From the NCBI GenBank assembly GCA_016647705.1, contig CM028328.1, positions 39,966,501 to 40,030,500 of the forward strand: 64,000 bases of DNA. Direction: 5' to 3'. The DNA comes from Eucommia ulmoides (Eukaryota; Streptophyta; Magnoliopsida; Garryales; Eucommiaceae). Below the pieces are notes generated by a model that saw nothing but the letters and a program-made list of their open reading frames with translations, did no database searches and was not told where the DNA came from. A program made the translations under genes and the position numbers. Positions 34,554 through 46,180 of this stretch are shown in pieces. Within the stretch, counting starts at the first letter, position 1. Each line of letters starts with the position of its first letter.

Positions 34554-36513
34554 TATAGACACAACATTTTTACCATCTCGCAAACATTTTATACTTTATT
34601 TTTTATTTTTACTTTATTTTAAAAAAATACAAAAAATAGAGAAATAAATAAGAAAAATGGAAAAAATAGAAAAGAAAAAGAACTAAAAGGAATTTTGGGA
34701 AGGAGAGAAAAGGGAGAAAGATGGACAAAAAAAAGAAAGGAAGAGAGAGAGAGGGGTGGGCCACACTAATTAGCCAAGAGAGAGTGAGAGAATGAGAGAG
34801 AGAGAGTGTGTGAGTGTGAGAGAGAGAGGACAAAAGGAGTGGGGCCCATTACTTTTTTGGTCAGCTAATATAGAAAGTGAGGTGAGAGTGAGAGAGAGGT
34901 AGAGAGAGAGAGGGAGAGAGAGATAAAGGAGTGGGCCCATCTGTCATCGCCTAGTCATCCACAAAAAAGAGAGAGAGTAAGGTGCGGGTTGCACTGCATA
35001 GTCAGCCAAGAGAAATTTAGTAAAATTGAAGTGGGCCTCTCCCCTACTTGGTTAGTCACCGAAACCAAAAAAAAAAGATTTTAATTTCAATAGGCGTTTT
35101 TTGTCTAACTTGGACTGGGTTTTAGGCGGCCAAACCTATTTTTTAGTGTTTCCCAAGGTATTTCGTGGGATTCCCCTTAAGTTTTGAAAATATTAATTTT
35201 GACGAACTTTGTTTCCATGATCTTCTCTCAATTCTTATATCCATAGAATTTGATTGAATTTCAAATCATGATTTTCTTGAATTCATTGGGCAAACTTAAA
35301 ATAGACATTATTTGCATCATTTAGACCGCATGTTTAGGACACTTTCAAGACTTACACTTATTTTTTTTTTTACATTTCATTAAATATAGGTTCTTTAAGA
35401 TTTCATAATTTATATTTATTTCTTGTATCACTTAGACGACATGTTTAAGACAGTTTCACTACTTACACTTATATATATATATATATATATACGGCATGTT
35501 TATGACACTTTCATCACTTACATTTTTTTAGGTTCTATTTCATCACATATAGTTTCTTTTAGATTTCATAATCGATGTTTATTTCTTTTATCATTTAGAC
35601 AGCATGTTTATGACACTTTCATCACTTACATTTTTTTATATATTTCATCACATATAGGTTCTTTTAGATGTCATAATCCATGCCATTTTTTCTTGTTTAG
35701 TTACGACATGTAAACCACTTGCACTTTTCCTATATATTAGATAATTAAATCATTGCCACATACAATCACATTAATTCATGTAGTTTTCCTGATTTATTCC
35801 TGTATTCATACCATTTGCATTGGCACGTTTAAATTAAAATTATTCTTGCATAAAAATCATGTAAGTCGTTTTTAGGTCATTACATACACTTTTGCATAAA
35901 TAAATGTTCATATCACTTTAATTTAATGTTACCATTTGCATTCACAGTCATCATACTTTTTCACGTATTTTAGTTTATCTATTTGAATCAAATAAATCTC
36001 TTGGAAACATACATAAAACTATCCCTCGGGGACCATCTTTATTGAATCTTTTAATATTTGATAAGAGGTCATACCGGAGGAACATTCCCAAAAAAACCAA
36101 AAATTTGTCTCGCCTTAATTTGAAAAGTGCCAAAAATATTTTATAAGAAGGAAAAGATCTAAAAATAAAACGTTTGGACTAAACTAATTGGATTTAATTG
36201 AACATAAGGTACCGTTTTCGGATGGGCATCTTGTGACGCCTAACACCTTCCCCGAACGTAATCGAGCCCTGAACTCTTTAAATGAATATTGGTTAGACCG
36301 TGTGTTGGAGTCAATTGTTACTTAGGCCTTTTAAATTGTCTTTTGAAAATTCGGTAGCCTAGTACATCATTTAAACCCAATGCTATGTGGTGACTCCTTA
36401 TTTTAAAATGGCCTAAGTATTTTCTTTAGAAAACCTACGCTTTGAAAAACCCTTTCTCTTTTACTCTTTATTATTTCATATCTTTTTCGTTTTCAAAAAA
36501 TCGGGGCACGGTA
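34554..36513 (+). repeat. 3' LTR of Tat element A (1960 bp)
   Basis: Starts TATAGACACAACA (G to A in the first dinucleotide) and ends GGCACGGTA (CA changed to TA), followed by the ACGCG duplication. It lacks about 0.8 kb present in the 5' LTR (jump near 35095-35160), which would remove the likely promoter. It has its own tandem block at 35315-35720 with a (TA)n run at 35469-35490. Confidence 0.85.
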
Positions 36514-36518
36514 ACGCG

Positions 36519-37422
36519 ATAGTGGCCAGCTCTAGACGAGTCAACGTCGGGAGCCTAAACCTCAAGATATCAAGATCGAGTCGATCTACTAACAAATCCA
36601 GGTTGTTTCCTTCTCTAATAACAATCTTTGTAATGCCTGGATAGATCTTGATCGTGTGAGCACCAAAACCTTCTTCGCTGTCGATATCATCGAAGGTGAC
36701 AATGAATCAAAAGAAATTAAAGGTTTTTTCAATCACGACGATGGCATCGGATTAAAAGGTAGCTTGAGAACTTTGACGAAGATGTGGGGGAGTTGTTAGA
36801 GCTTCTTCTGGCGACAAGCGAGGGAGTTTGCTTGAGAGATGGTAGATGAGATGTTATACCGGAAGATGATGTTTTTCTTCTTAGGAATTAGATGAACCTT
36901 CATGGTTAAGCTCTTGAGGAACAAAAAAAAAATTAAAAAAATAAAAAAATAAAAAAATCCTAACCCTGCTAAAATTATAGAGAAGGTTGAAATTGGTTGT
37001 TGAACAGATGATCGAGAAGAAGAAGACGGAGAATCAACATAAAAATAAAAAACACTAACCTCAGACCTAAGTGATCAAGATGAGAGTGAATCTACCATAG
37101 ATTATGCATATGCCGTTCACAGAAGATCCTTGTTGTAGAGAAAGAGGGTAGATGGGGTAAAGAAGAGTTTGAGAAAGAAAAGAGAGGAGAGAGAGAAAGA
37201 AGAAGAAAGAAAATAAAGGAGAAGAAAGAAAGAAAAAAAAAAGAAAAGAAAGAAAAAAGAAAAAATTATAAAATCAATTTCATCAATTTGGATGAAAAAA
37301 CTAATAGAAGGACCATTTAAAATCGGTTAGATATTTAGAGGGTTTAATCTGAAATGAAACAAACTTATTGGATTACATAAAAACGTATTAATAGTTATAG
37401 GGTTTAAAAGATAATTTATGTG
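36519..37422 (-). other. Right part of the Mutator-like element, possible captured coding piece
   Basis: On the - strand a reading frame of about 50 codons (about 36690 down to 36514) continues in frame across the Tat insertion into 17847-17785 for about 20 more codons before a stop, if the insert and one ACGCG copy are removed. I do not recognise the protein. A purine-rich tract lies at 37160-37265, and the right inverted repeat at 37268-37422. Confidence 0.35.
37268..37422 (-). repeat. Right long terminal inverted repeat
   Basis: Partner of 17471-17625. Confidence 0.75.
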
Positions 37423-38260
37423 TGCAGTAAGAATTGACTTAATATTTTTTCCATTGGAATAATATAATTTCCATAAGAAGTTTGACAATATATCTTATGT
37501 GTTGTAGAAAGGTGTGAGGGCTATTTAAAAATATTTAAACATGTGGGCTGTCTTATTAAATTTCTAATTCCTAATCCTAAAGGGATTAAGTTAAAATTTT
37601 GGAATCGTGGAATGCATTATTCTTGAGGATATATATTTCCATGGGAATTTACCACTGTCATTCCTTGTCTTTGAGATGGACACCACAGGATCCCTATCTA
37701 TTTTATCGAATACCAAAGACATCACTTATCTTTTTTAATTAGATCATCGAATCTCCAAAATGAGAGTTGACTCCCTGATATCATCATTTAAATTCTATTT
37801 TTACCATTACAATATAAAACCTATTCATAAAACTATTTAATTAACCATTTTTCTATGTTGATCACTTATGTGTTAACCCATTATTTTTCTTTCGATTTAT
37901 CTCTCCATTTATTTTATTTTACCCGTCTCATCTCTAGCCAGACAAATCCCACCCTACCCCACCCTACCAGTACCGATAATGTGGTGTTCTCAAAATCCAC
38001 CGCCAACTACTTCTTCCATCTTCCTATCTATCATCATCGCCCCTCCTGCCTCACAAATTCCTAATTTTAGCCACTGTCATCATTGTGGCCTCTAATCTGG
38101 TCCAATTCATAGAAATCTATGTTTTTAGACAAAATAATTATTTTTTTAAAGGAAAAAAATATCTGAATAATTAACCTCTCCAATTTTAAATATAATATCA
38201 AGATTTAAAACCTATATTTTAAGAACGGAAATTTATATCTATATACATACATACAATCAG

Positions 38261-38310
<50 letters not shown>

Positions 38311-38445
38311 GTGTGTGTGTATTTATAGAGAGAGAAACGAGAGTATAGTTAGAAAGAAAAAATAGATAGAAATCGAAGGCCATGGTAGTAGTGGTGGTAG
38401 ACACCATATTATGAGCCGCCACTCTGTCTCCTTTTTGGCATATAG
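37423..38445. other. Intron sequence without genes
   Basis: AT-rich. A (TA)n microsatellite of about 48 bases at 38261-38308 is followed by (GT)n. Nothing coding. Confidence 0.5.
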
Positions 38446-39690
38446 TGTCGGAATTATTATTTAAAAAAAATAAAAGAAAATATAAAATACAAAAAAATAG
38501 AAAATAGAAAAATAAGTTGAACTTGTGCTTAGTGGAAGAATCACGAAGGAAAATTTTGAGGAATGAATTTTAGATGAAAATCAATTTTTGGGAAATTTCA
38601 AAGGTTTGTCCTTAAAGTTTTATTTAAAACCTTTTGAATTTTGAAATTAGGGAAATCAAAGGACTCAATTAGAAATATCATTTCGTCATCCTACGCCATT
38701 CCTGTATCACCATGGAATCACATCCTCCAATCAAATTGAAGGGGTGTAGTCCAAGCCATAATGTTTTTTGAAAAATAATTTTAAATATATTTAGAGTATT
38801 TTTAATGATTTATTAATAGAAGGGCCAAGAATTTGGCCAACTGTCCACCCAGTAACCGAATTTGGGCAATAAATTGATGCAGGAACGTGCATCCAACCTC
38901 CAAATACCACCTAGAGAGGTGGGATGCATCACAGGATGAGGTCCTAGCTCAGGGTCATATCCTGTGGTGAAACTTGCTTCTATGGGCTATAAATATCCCC
39001 CATTTTCTTCAAAGCTCGGGGCTAATTCTTGAAAACTCTCTAGAGGCGCTGGTTCTGCTATTATGCCCATTTTCTTCCTCTACTTCTCCAAATCTTCCAA
39101 AAATCCTTCCAAGGTTAAATTCAAAAGAAATACTACAATTTATATTATCGGTATATTGTTTTTATTATTTTTTAAGTTACTTGTTCTTCTCTTATTTCCC
39201 CTTGGTCCTTTTCTTTGACCTTTTTCTTTGTTATTTATTAGATCTCCGATATGTGAATACTATATCGGGAATTATGTACTTATATCTATACCCCATCGAT
39301 GATGGTGACAATAAAAGGTTTTGAACGTCTTGGATAGGATTTCTATATCATATATCTAATAATTTACATATCGCATTTACTTTTCGCATTTTATATTTCC
39401 TTGCAATTTTATTTCTATTATTTGAATACCATTATATTCAATGATTCAGGACGGGGGTACCCTCTCGAGCTTAACCTCCGAGCGTTAGATGCGAGATCAT
39501 TATATTTTCATACATTTAAATTTCTTGTTATTTATTTTATGTCGTTACTCTTTCCATTTAAATTCAAGAAAAACACAAAATATATCATTATCATGCCTGT
39601 TTTAGAAATGAAAATCTTAAAAAATAAGTCGTTATTATACGAGAATTTTGGCTTAAAAATGAAAAAAATCAATAGGTTATTTTGTTGAAA
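38446..39690 (+). repeat. Tat element B, LTR remnant
   Basis: Begins TGTCGGAATTATT. It has a promoter-like 'gggctataaatatccccc' at about 38977-38994 and the Tat-LTR-like block near 39448-39500. The end is not defined; gag and the usual primer site are missing, so a deletion probably joins LTR and polyprotein. Confidence 0.45.
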
Positions 39691-39691
39691 T

Positions 39692-40355
39692 CGGCCCTTT
39701 GAAGCCTTGTGGCAAGTGCAATGGCTTGACAAGTTGAGGGAAGGATTTCTATCAGATACTGTAGCTTTTGTTGCTATGGAGATGAAGTTCATTCTGTGTC
39801 CCTGGGAAGGGACTGGGCATGAATCTAGATGAAATATTGGAACTGATTGAAGTCAAATATAAGAGAGGAAGATTTGGTTTGGGGTATCAGCCTATGAGAG
39901 AAAATAGAGTCAAATTAAAGGTTGGACTCTTGAAAAATCAACTACTGAAGATTCCGTATATCTAAGTCACTTTTTCATACATGGCGGAACCAATCAACCA
40001 AGAGGACAGAGTAGTAGGGTTTGAGTTGCTCCCCTAGAAGGTGACGAAAGCTATGTAACTAGGACTATTGTTTCCTCCCAGTTCGCCGAGCATTTTGGCA
40101 AATTGGTAATATCTTTCTTGTATTAACCTTTTCATCTAGTTTGCCTTCTGGGTGAAAAAATATTACTCTGTAATGGATTTTAATGAATACAATACTGTTT
40201 TATTTAATTATGGTTAAAATGTTTATATTTTTACTCTTTCAGGTTACCTAAAATGTCTGTGTATGATGCATACAATAAATTGAGCTAGAGTGCAATGAGT
40301 AAGATTTTAATATGCAACTAGACTACAATCTAATGGGAATAGAAACAAAGGAAGA
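39692..40355 (+). pseudogene. Tat element B, protease end and G-patch-like spacer
   Basis: Reads HYDGSSVCSLGKGLGMNLDE... then GRFGLGYQPM, typical of the Tat polyprotein between protease and reverse transcriptase. A 137-bp intron-like segment (40106-40242, GTAATA to CTTTCAG) follows, and then a piece encoding LDYNLMGIETKED, which runs on at 55822. Confidence 0.6.
40106..40242 (+). other. Putative Ogre-type intron in Tat element B
   Basis: Donor GTAATATC and acceptor TTTTTACTCTTTCAG lie between polyprotein pieces. The counterpart in Tat A (ending at about 32281 with TCTTACTCTTTCAG) has the same 'ctctgtaatgg' and 'tactctttcag' landmarks. Ogre elements are known to have a spliced intron in front of the reverse transcriptase region. 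Confidence 0.5.
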
Positions 40356-41918
40356 TGTACGCGCGACCACCGCCCTCGCGGTATTGACTACTCGCAAGTA
40401 TACGAGGTCTAGTTTTAATATAATGGATCTTGTAAGATCGGATATCGTTCCACTGGGAATGACGTGTAATTCGGTTGAGTATTGTGATTTAAATAGTTTC
40501 ATATTATCTCGACTAATCGTAATTTGTTTGTTTTCTATTTAATATACTAAGATAAACGACAATTATTAGGTTAGTTCTAATTACACTAATTACTTAGGTA
40601 TTGATTTCTTTTACATAATGCATAATTGACGTCATTAAGTTAGCTATAATGGTTTTTTTTATCTATTCTGACAATCTCTGCATCGATAACTCCTTCGCTA
40701 CCTTTCCCGAGTGTAAGACGGGGGATTACACGATTTCGTGTCAACGAAGAAGTCCCCGTCAACGCCTTTACGACCCTAGGTCGCGTGAGTCTTTAGTCAA
40801 CGTCATGGATTGCATACGTTCTAACGCCTTCCCGGGTCGTTAGAACGTCATGTTGTATTTACCCTAATCCGAATCCGGGTTTACCTCTCCCGAGTGTTAA
40901 ACCCCATATTCTCAGTTTATCAATACAAGCATAATATCAAGAATAATGGTAAACACAATCGGATTTAGACAAATAACACATTAAAGTAACATTAATTCCT
41001 TCAACTTAACAATTACATGATTTTGATTACACCTAAGTAACATTTAACTAATACTACAAGATCTTAGCCATATGCCATACATAATAAGAGGGATTCAACA
41101 TTCTTAGATATGAAAAAGTAATTACAAAGATAAAAACAAGAGAAGAACGATCAAATCTGAAAGTGAAACGGTTCACTGTCGCTAATGATCGGTCCGCAAG
41201 TGAATCTTCTTTGCCCGAATGATGAATCTCCTCCTTGATCTTCAAAATATAGCTTAAGAACTCTCTACTAGGGTTAGGGTTCATCAACCACAACTTTCAG
41301 ACGTGGGAAAGGGGTATAAATAGGCATAGGGATTCAAAAATATCTAAACAGATATTTTAGACTGTTCTGCGAAATGTGCCTAGGCGGTAGAATCTTCTCC
41401 TAAGCGGAGTTTAAGTCGGTTAGAATTCTGCCTAGGCGGAGGACTAACTTCTTCTTTTCTTTCTTTCTGACGGAATTCTGCCTAGGAGGTAGAAACTTCG
41501 CCTAGGCGGATTTTTAGCAGTTCAGCACTTCCAGCGTTCTGACAGAATTCCGCCTAGGCGGTGGAAACTTCGCTTAGGCGGATTTCAATACTTCAGCGTT
41601 ATCAACCTTCTGACAGATTTTCACCTAAGCGATGGAAACTTCGCCTAGGGGGATTTCAACATTTCAGCATTTGCAACTTTATGATGGATTTCCGCCTATG
41701 CGGTGGAAACTTTGCCTAGGCGGAATTGCGTTGTTCTTTGAAACCTCATTTTTTTATCTTCTGGCTACCATTTTCTCCACCATTTCGCTCAGTTTGTCAA
41801 TTTTTTACGTCCCTTCTCCTGACTAATAAAAACAGCTAAAAAGATATTCAAACTTCAATAAAATACTCAAAAACTAGCAAATTCGGTTTAAAATTTGATA
41901 GATATTTTACATCTATCA
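40356..41918 (-). repeat. Athila 3' LTR (1563 bp)
   Basis: On the + strand reads TGTACGCGCGA ... CATCTATCA. TATA-like 'ggggtataaatagg' lies at 41310-41323 on the + strand, as it does in the other LTR. Confidence 0.92.
41389..41725. repeat. CCGCCTAGGCGG array in the Athila 3' LTR
   Basis: About eleven motif copies in pairs, of the form CCGCCTAGGCGGTGGAAACT then TCGCCTAGGCGGA, about 70 bp per pair, with variants such as CCTAAGCGGAG and GCCTAGGAGG. Confidence 0.9.
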
Positions 41919-43767
41919 AATACCCCCAAACTTGAAATTTTGCTAGTTCTTGAGCAAAACACCCTAATGCTAAATAACTCTAACTACACTAATTAGCTAA
42001 TTTGTAAACTAAAAATATGTAGTCATTAACAAATAAGAAATACAAACCTGTGAGATTTAAGTTCAATCAAAGAAACCATGCTATTCTTCCCTCAACAACC
42101 CGTAATCAGATCCAGTTAAAGAATAACACACACCACGTGGTGTTCTAGAATTTCAACACTCAATATCAGTTAAAATCATTTTAGATCCAATTGAAATGTG
42201 TGTGTGTGTGAGAACTTGGATGTATAACTAATCAAACATCGGATTGGATTATTCAATGAATAAGGTCACGACTTAAACTTGTTAAAACATTCAGGAGAGC
42301 CATATGCTTGACTGGGCTCAACTATCCACTAATGTAGGTTCGGACATTCACCGAGATCAATAGGGCATGGTTTGGCTTTGGGGAATGATCAAGGGTATCG
42401 TAGAAATAGAAACTTGTTAAAATTTTAACGATACCCGAGGTACAAACGCTTGCAGCTAAATCTATCTCATAACCCCCTATCTTTGAAGATAGTACCCTGA
42501 ACAAGATTAAGTAAACTTGTATTCACTTGTCACAACAACCGAAATTAAACACTATATTCACATAGTGGTTTTTTTTGTACACACACCCCTAAACTTATTC
42601 AATTTTGTACAATTTGAGGGGAATGTAAATACAACTAAAGGATTGACAAGTGAATACTCTTATACTTAACCAAAAACAATTAAACTGAAACCTCGATTGC
42701 CCGCTTCAAGTTAGCATAATCTAATGCTACTTGTTTTCACTCAATTCTCACTTTTATTCTTAGCGACAATGGTTTTGGAAGATTTACTTGGTTAAAGTAT
42801 AGAAATAAGTTCAGAAGTGAAAATTTTATGGCTTCGACAGGAGAACGAGGGAATAAATTTTTCAGGTTAGTTTCAAACGGTTCAAGCGATAAAAATGAAG
42901 GCCTATATCATGCCTCCGGAATTACCTTACCTATAATTTCGCCTCAAGCCTCCCCCAGTCAAATTCTAAATTCCTCATTTCTGTCATGAACTTGTTACTG
43001 AATAATCGGCGTTAAATCGTTCAACTAACTATACAATGAGTTTATGCGATCGTGCGATTTAGGATCAAAATAATTTTCACCTAATCGACATGCTAAGCAC
43101 ACGAAACACACGTGAATAGCATTACCCCCGACCTCAATATGCAATTTAGGGGGTAATTTTCATCATCGGGACATGGTTCGGACGAACTCAAAAACTCAGC
43201 ATGCATGTATAACTATATTCATTAACATATCTACTCTAATTCTACAAACTAACATTACTTATGCTAATGATCCTTACACATGCATAGCTAAACATTACAC
43301 ATGCATAACAAAATAATTTCAAAATTTACAAAAATTTAACATTAATATCATTATAAACAATTTTGTCCACAAAAAGAATTTTGTCCCATTTACATCAAAA
43401 AAATTGTCATCCTTCATATCCCCCCCAAAAAACAAAAACTACATGCTTGCATATCATATACCCCCAAACTTGAACGAGGCAGTGTCCTCACTGCCTAAGC
43501 AGCGAACCCAATAGCAAAATAGAAATACACATATTGAAAACTGGGGTGAACACATACCTAGAAGGGAAGACATACAAGTTTAACCTCCTACCATTCATTG
43601 GGGATGAGATGGCGGTGGCGGCTCATCAGTCTCGGAAGGCGGCACGGGCGTATCACGCGCCATGTCGATTCCGAGGTGCTCAAATAAAACTCATTGATTT
43701 TGATCTTGTTGCCGAATATAGTTATCCATGTAGCTCTCCATCCGAGAAAAATTAGCTTGGAGCTGGC
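41919..43767 (-). other. Athila 3' non-coding region
   Basis: Polypurine tract next to the LTR (+ strand 'aatacccccaaactt', 41919-41933). A second 'catacccccaaacttgaa' phrase occurs at 43458-43475, a possible internal polypurine tract. No coding otherwise. Confidence 0.6.
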
Positions 43768-44457
43768 TCATATCGGATTGGAGACTACGGACATCTTGTG
43801 AAATCTGGGTGAGTTGGTCACGGCGGGATGTGGGCGTCGATGGCTTCGAAGGGCAGCTTCTTCCTCTTCCGCACCCTCTTCTCCCTCACCTAGTCCGTCC
43901 TTCCACAACCTGTTAATCATTGAAAGATTGAGTGGCTTTATAGGTGGAAAGGGGCTTGTGGACGTGACACGAACTCCGGCACGTTGAAAGAGAGCGGTGA
44001 GGAAGGAGAAAAAAAGAAGGCCACCCTTCATCGTCCTGGAAGTATGAATTAGTGAAGAATAAGTTTGCCAATCGATGTTGACGGGAGTCCCTTTATCAAT
44101 GCCATATAGCATAAACGCTCGCTCCTTGGAAACATCGGACACATGGGAGGTAGGGAGCAGATTGGCGCAGATAAATTGATGCCAAATCTTGGGGATCGGT
44201 TTCAAAAATCGCGCCTTGAAGATGGCCTGACCCTGCCATGTGTTCTTCCACTGGGCGTTACCCATTTTCAGGGCCTGAATCACCGCACTCATTGTTGGTG
44301 TAGCAGCATCAGATAAATCTCGGGAGGCTTCAGGCCCCGTTAATCCAAGCAACTCGTTGAAGTGGTCCACACTGAACAGAACTGGGATGTTCCAGACCCT
44401 TGTCTGAAATCCCGTGGCCTCGATAATGTTCGCATAGAACTTGCGTACGAGGGCCAA
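43768..44457 (-). CDS. Athila env-position reading frame (plant transposon protein domain)
   Basis: 229 codons, intact. Contains VRKFYANI, RVWNIPVLFSVDHFNELLGL, KIWHQFICANLLPTSHVSDV and RAFMLYGIDKGTPVNIDW, the pattern of the putative plant transposon protein domain found at this place in Athila elements. The C-terminus has an acidic EEEE run followed by a basic His/Pro-rich tail. Its role is unknown. It is one of the longest undamaged frames of the element. Confidence 0.7.
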   Translation of the reverse strand: MALVRKFYANIIEATGFQTRVWNIPVLFSVDHFNELLGLTGPEASRDLSDAATPTMSAVIQALKMGNAQWKNTWQGQAIFKARFLKPIPKIWHQFICANLLPTSHVSDVSKERAFMLYGIDKGTPVNIDWQTYSSLIHTSRTMKGGLLFFSFLTALFQRAGVRVTSTSPFPPIKPLNLSMINRLWKDGLGEGEEGAEEEEAALRSHRRPHPAVTNSPRFHKMSVVSNPI

Positions 44458-46180
44458 CTCCCCTGGTGGGGGTGAAGCACAGAACTGTTCCCATCTTATT
44501 TGTTAAATGACGGTCCTGAATTCTTCAAGGAGTTCATGCAGAGGTCCGAACCCCCTCTATCGAATGCCGGGTTGCTTACTTTTATGATTATTGTGATGGT
44601 TCTTGGCTTGCTTGGAGACAAATTTTAGAGAATTGTAATCCGAGGCAACCAGAGGTTATTCTGTTCGTGGTTGCTTGGATGCCCGACGCTTTGCCATTTT
44701 GCCTATAAATCATAATCACAACACCAACCACAATAATAACAATAGAAAATGAAATTCAAAACCTTGTCAGCGAACACACAATACCCTATTTTATCAAACA
44801 TATGCCAACCAAAACCAAACAATACAAATTTCACAAGATATCCCACCAACCAAAACCAAATCACATTTTTGTCATAATGTAGCATAACATAAATGATTCA
44901 CATTGTGTATCAACACAAAAACATGATAGGGTTTACAAAAAATCATTCCTAAATCCCTAATAGCATGAAAAACGTAATCTAGGGTTTAAAGGGGTTTAGG
45001 GTTCTAGCCAAATCCAATTATTTTTGAAATAAATGAACAAATGAAGCAAATATTTCAACAATTAAATTAAAAATAGGATAATTGAAACTTGTTGAAATTT
45101 TTTGATCGAATCACTTGAGGATGGCGATCTCGCACTGTTTCACCGTTTAAACCCTAGATTTTCGAAAATGGGAAGAGGAATCCAACGTTTGGATAAAGAT
45201 TTTTGGTGAAAATCCAAGTTTTTTCGCAATGTAGGGTGAAGTTGAGAGGTTTCTTGAAAATTTTAGGACGGAAGTGCCGTTTCCGAAGAGGACTGCTGCG
45301 TTTTAAAACAGGGCTATCGTGACTTCGCCGAGGTGGAGGTTTTTTCGCCTGGGCGAAGTAGCGCCTTTTTCTTTTTAAAAGCCTTCTGATGTTAATTTGC
45401 CTAGGCGGTGGTTTTTCCACCTGGGCGAATTTACACCAGTGTGTTTCCCTTGATTCTGTTGTAAATCCGCTTAAGCGGTGGTTTTTACGCCTAGGCAAAT
45501 TTACGCCAGTATAGAAACTCAGCCTTTCTTCATTTTTCTGCCTAGGTGGTGGTTTTTCAGCTTAGGTGAATTTACGGAAGTGTAGAAACTCAGACTTTTT
45601 CTTCCTATTTTCGCCTAGGCGGTGGTTTTCCCGCCTAGGCAAATTTACGCTAGTATGTTTTCTCAGCCTTCTGTCCAATTTTCGCCTGGGCGGTGGTTTT
45701 TCCGCTTGGGCGAATTTACGCCAGTGAGGACTCTGGCTGGATTTCTTCAGGTTTTCACATTTTTTCTCTACACCTCTTACTTCCACTTCGTTCCTCAAAC
45801 GATTGTTAACATGCAATTCAATCCTAAGTATCTAGCCTCATCAATTCACCACAAAAAATAATATTACGAGATCAATACGATCTCCAAAAAGTAATTTTCA
45901 CAAAAGTTGGGAATGTTCGTTACCCTTAATGACATATCAAAAGATGTTGCTTGGTTTTACGTCCCTAGCATGGACGTTTATGAATTCCGGCTCTATCCTT
46001 CAACGAGGGAAATGTTCTCCACAACTCGCTCTTCATCCTTGAAGTAGTGCTTGATCCACTCCTCGTTGACTCAGAAAGTTTGTCCGTCTTCACCTTCTAA
46101 CTCGATAGCTCCAAATGGATAAATATGCTTGATCCGGAACGGTCCAGACCACCGGGACTTTAACTTTCCGGGAAAGAGTC
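44458..46180 (-). other. Athila region between env-position frame and integrase
   Basis: Non-coding. Contains the internal CCGCCTAGGCGG array (45310-45720). The longer reading frames here on both strands are made by the repeated motif. Confidence 0.6.
45310..45720. repeat. Internal CCGCCTAGGCGG array in Athila
   Basis: About ten copies, paired as 'TTCGCCTAGGCGGTGGTTTT' then 'CCGCCTAGGCAAATTTACGC', period about 75 bp. The linker differs from that in the LTR arrays, so this is a separate expansion of the same core. Confidence 0.88.

Larger units (their letters stand above)
17848..36513 (+). mobile_element. Tat/Ogre-type Ty3 retrotransposon A, defective, heavily nested
   Basis: LTRs at 17848-22153 (holding an inserted Athila LTR) and 34554-36513; exact target duplication ACGCG at 17843-17847 and 36514-36518. 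The primer site TGGCGACTCCACTGGGGA (22156-22173) is of the tRNA-Arg type used by Ogre/Tat elements. A degraded gag lies at 22707-25744 and part of the protease to reverse-transcriptase spacer at 31893-32480. Most of pol is missing. A tandem repeat block precedes the polypurine tract, as known for Tat/Ogre 3' regions. The LTRs differ clearly, so the insertion is old. Confidence 0.9.
17471..37422. mobile_element. Mutator-like element with long inverted ends, split by a Tat element
   Basis: The left end (17471 onward) and the right end (up to 37422, read in reverse) match for at least 150 bp: both have 'aaattat.ttttaaacc', 'tccaataagtttgttt', 'taaaccctctaaat', 'aaccgattttaaat' and 'tagttttttcatccaaattga' in order. 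Long inverted repeats of this size are typical of Mutator-like elements. The own sequence amounts to about 1.3 kb once the Tat element (17848-36518) is removed. No 9-bp duplication is visible at the ends and no transposase is present. Confidence 0.65.

Noticed and set aside
17471-37422. 9-bp target duplication for the Mutator-like element
   Set aside because: Flanks (aaataaataa on the left, tgcagtaag on the right) do not match, so the class rests on the long inverted repeats alone.
45154-45816. Arg/Pro-rich frames on both strands in Athila
   Set aside because: Produced by the repeated CCGCCTAGGCGG core; they disappear when the repeat phase changes.
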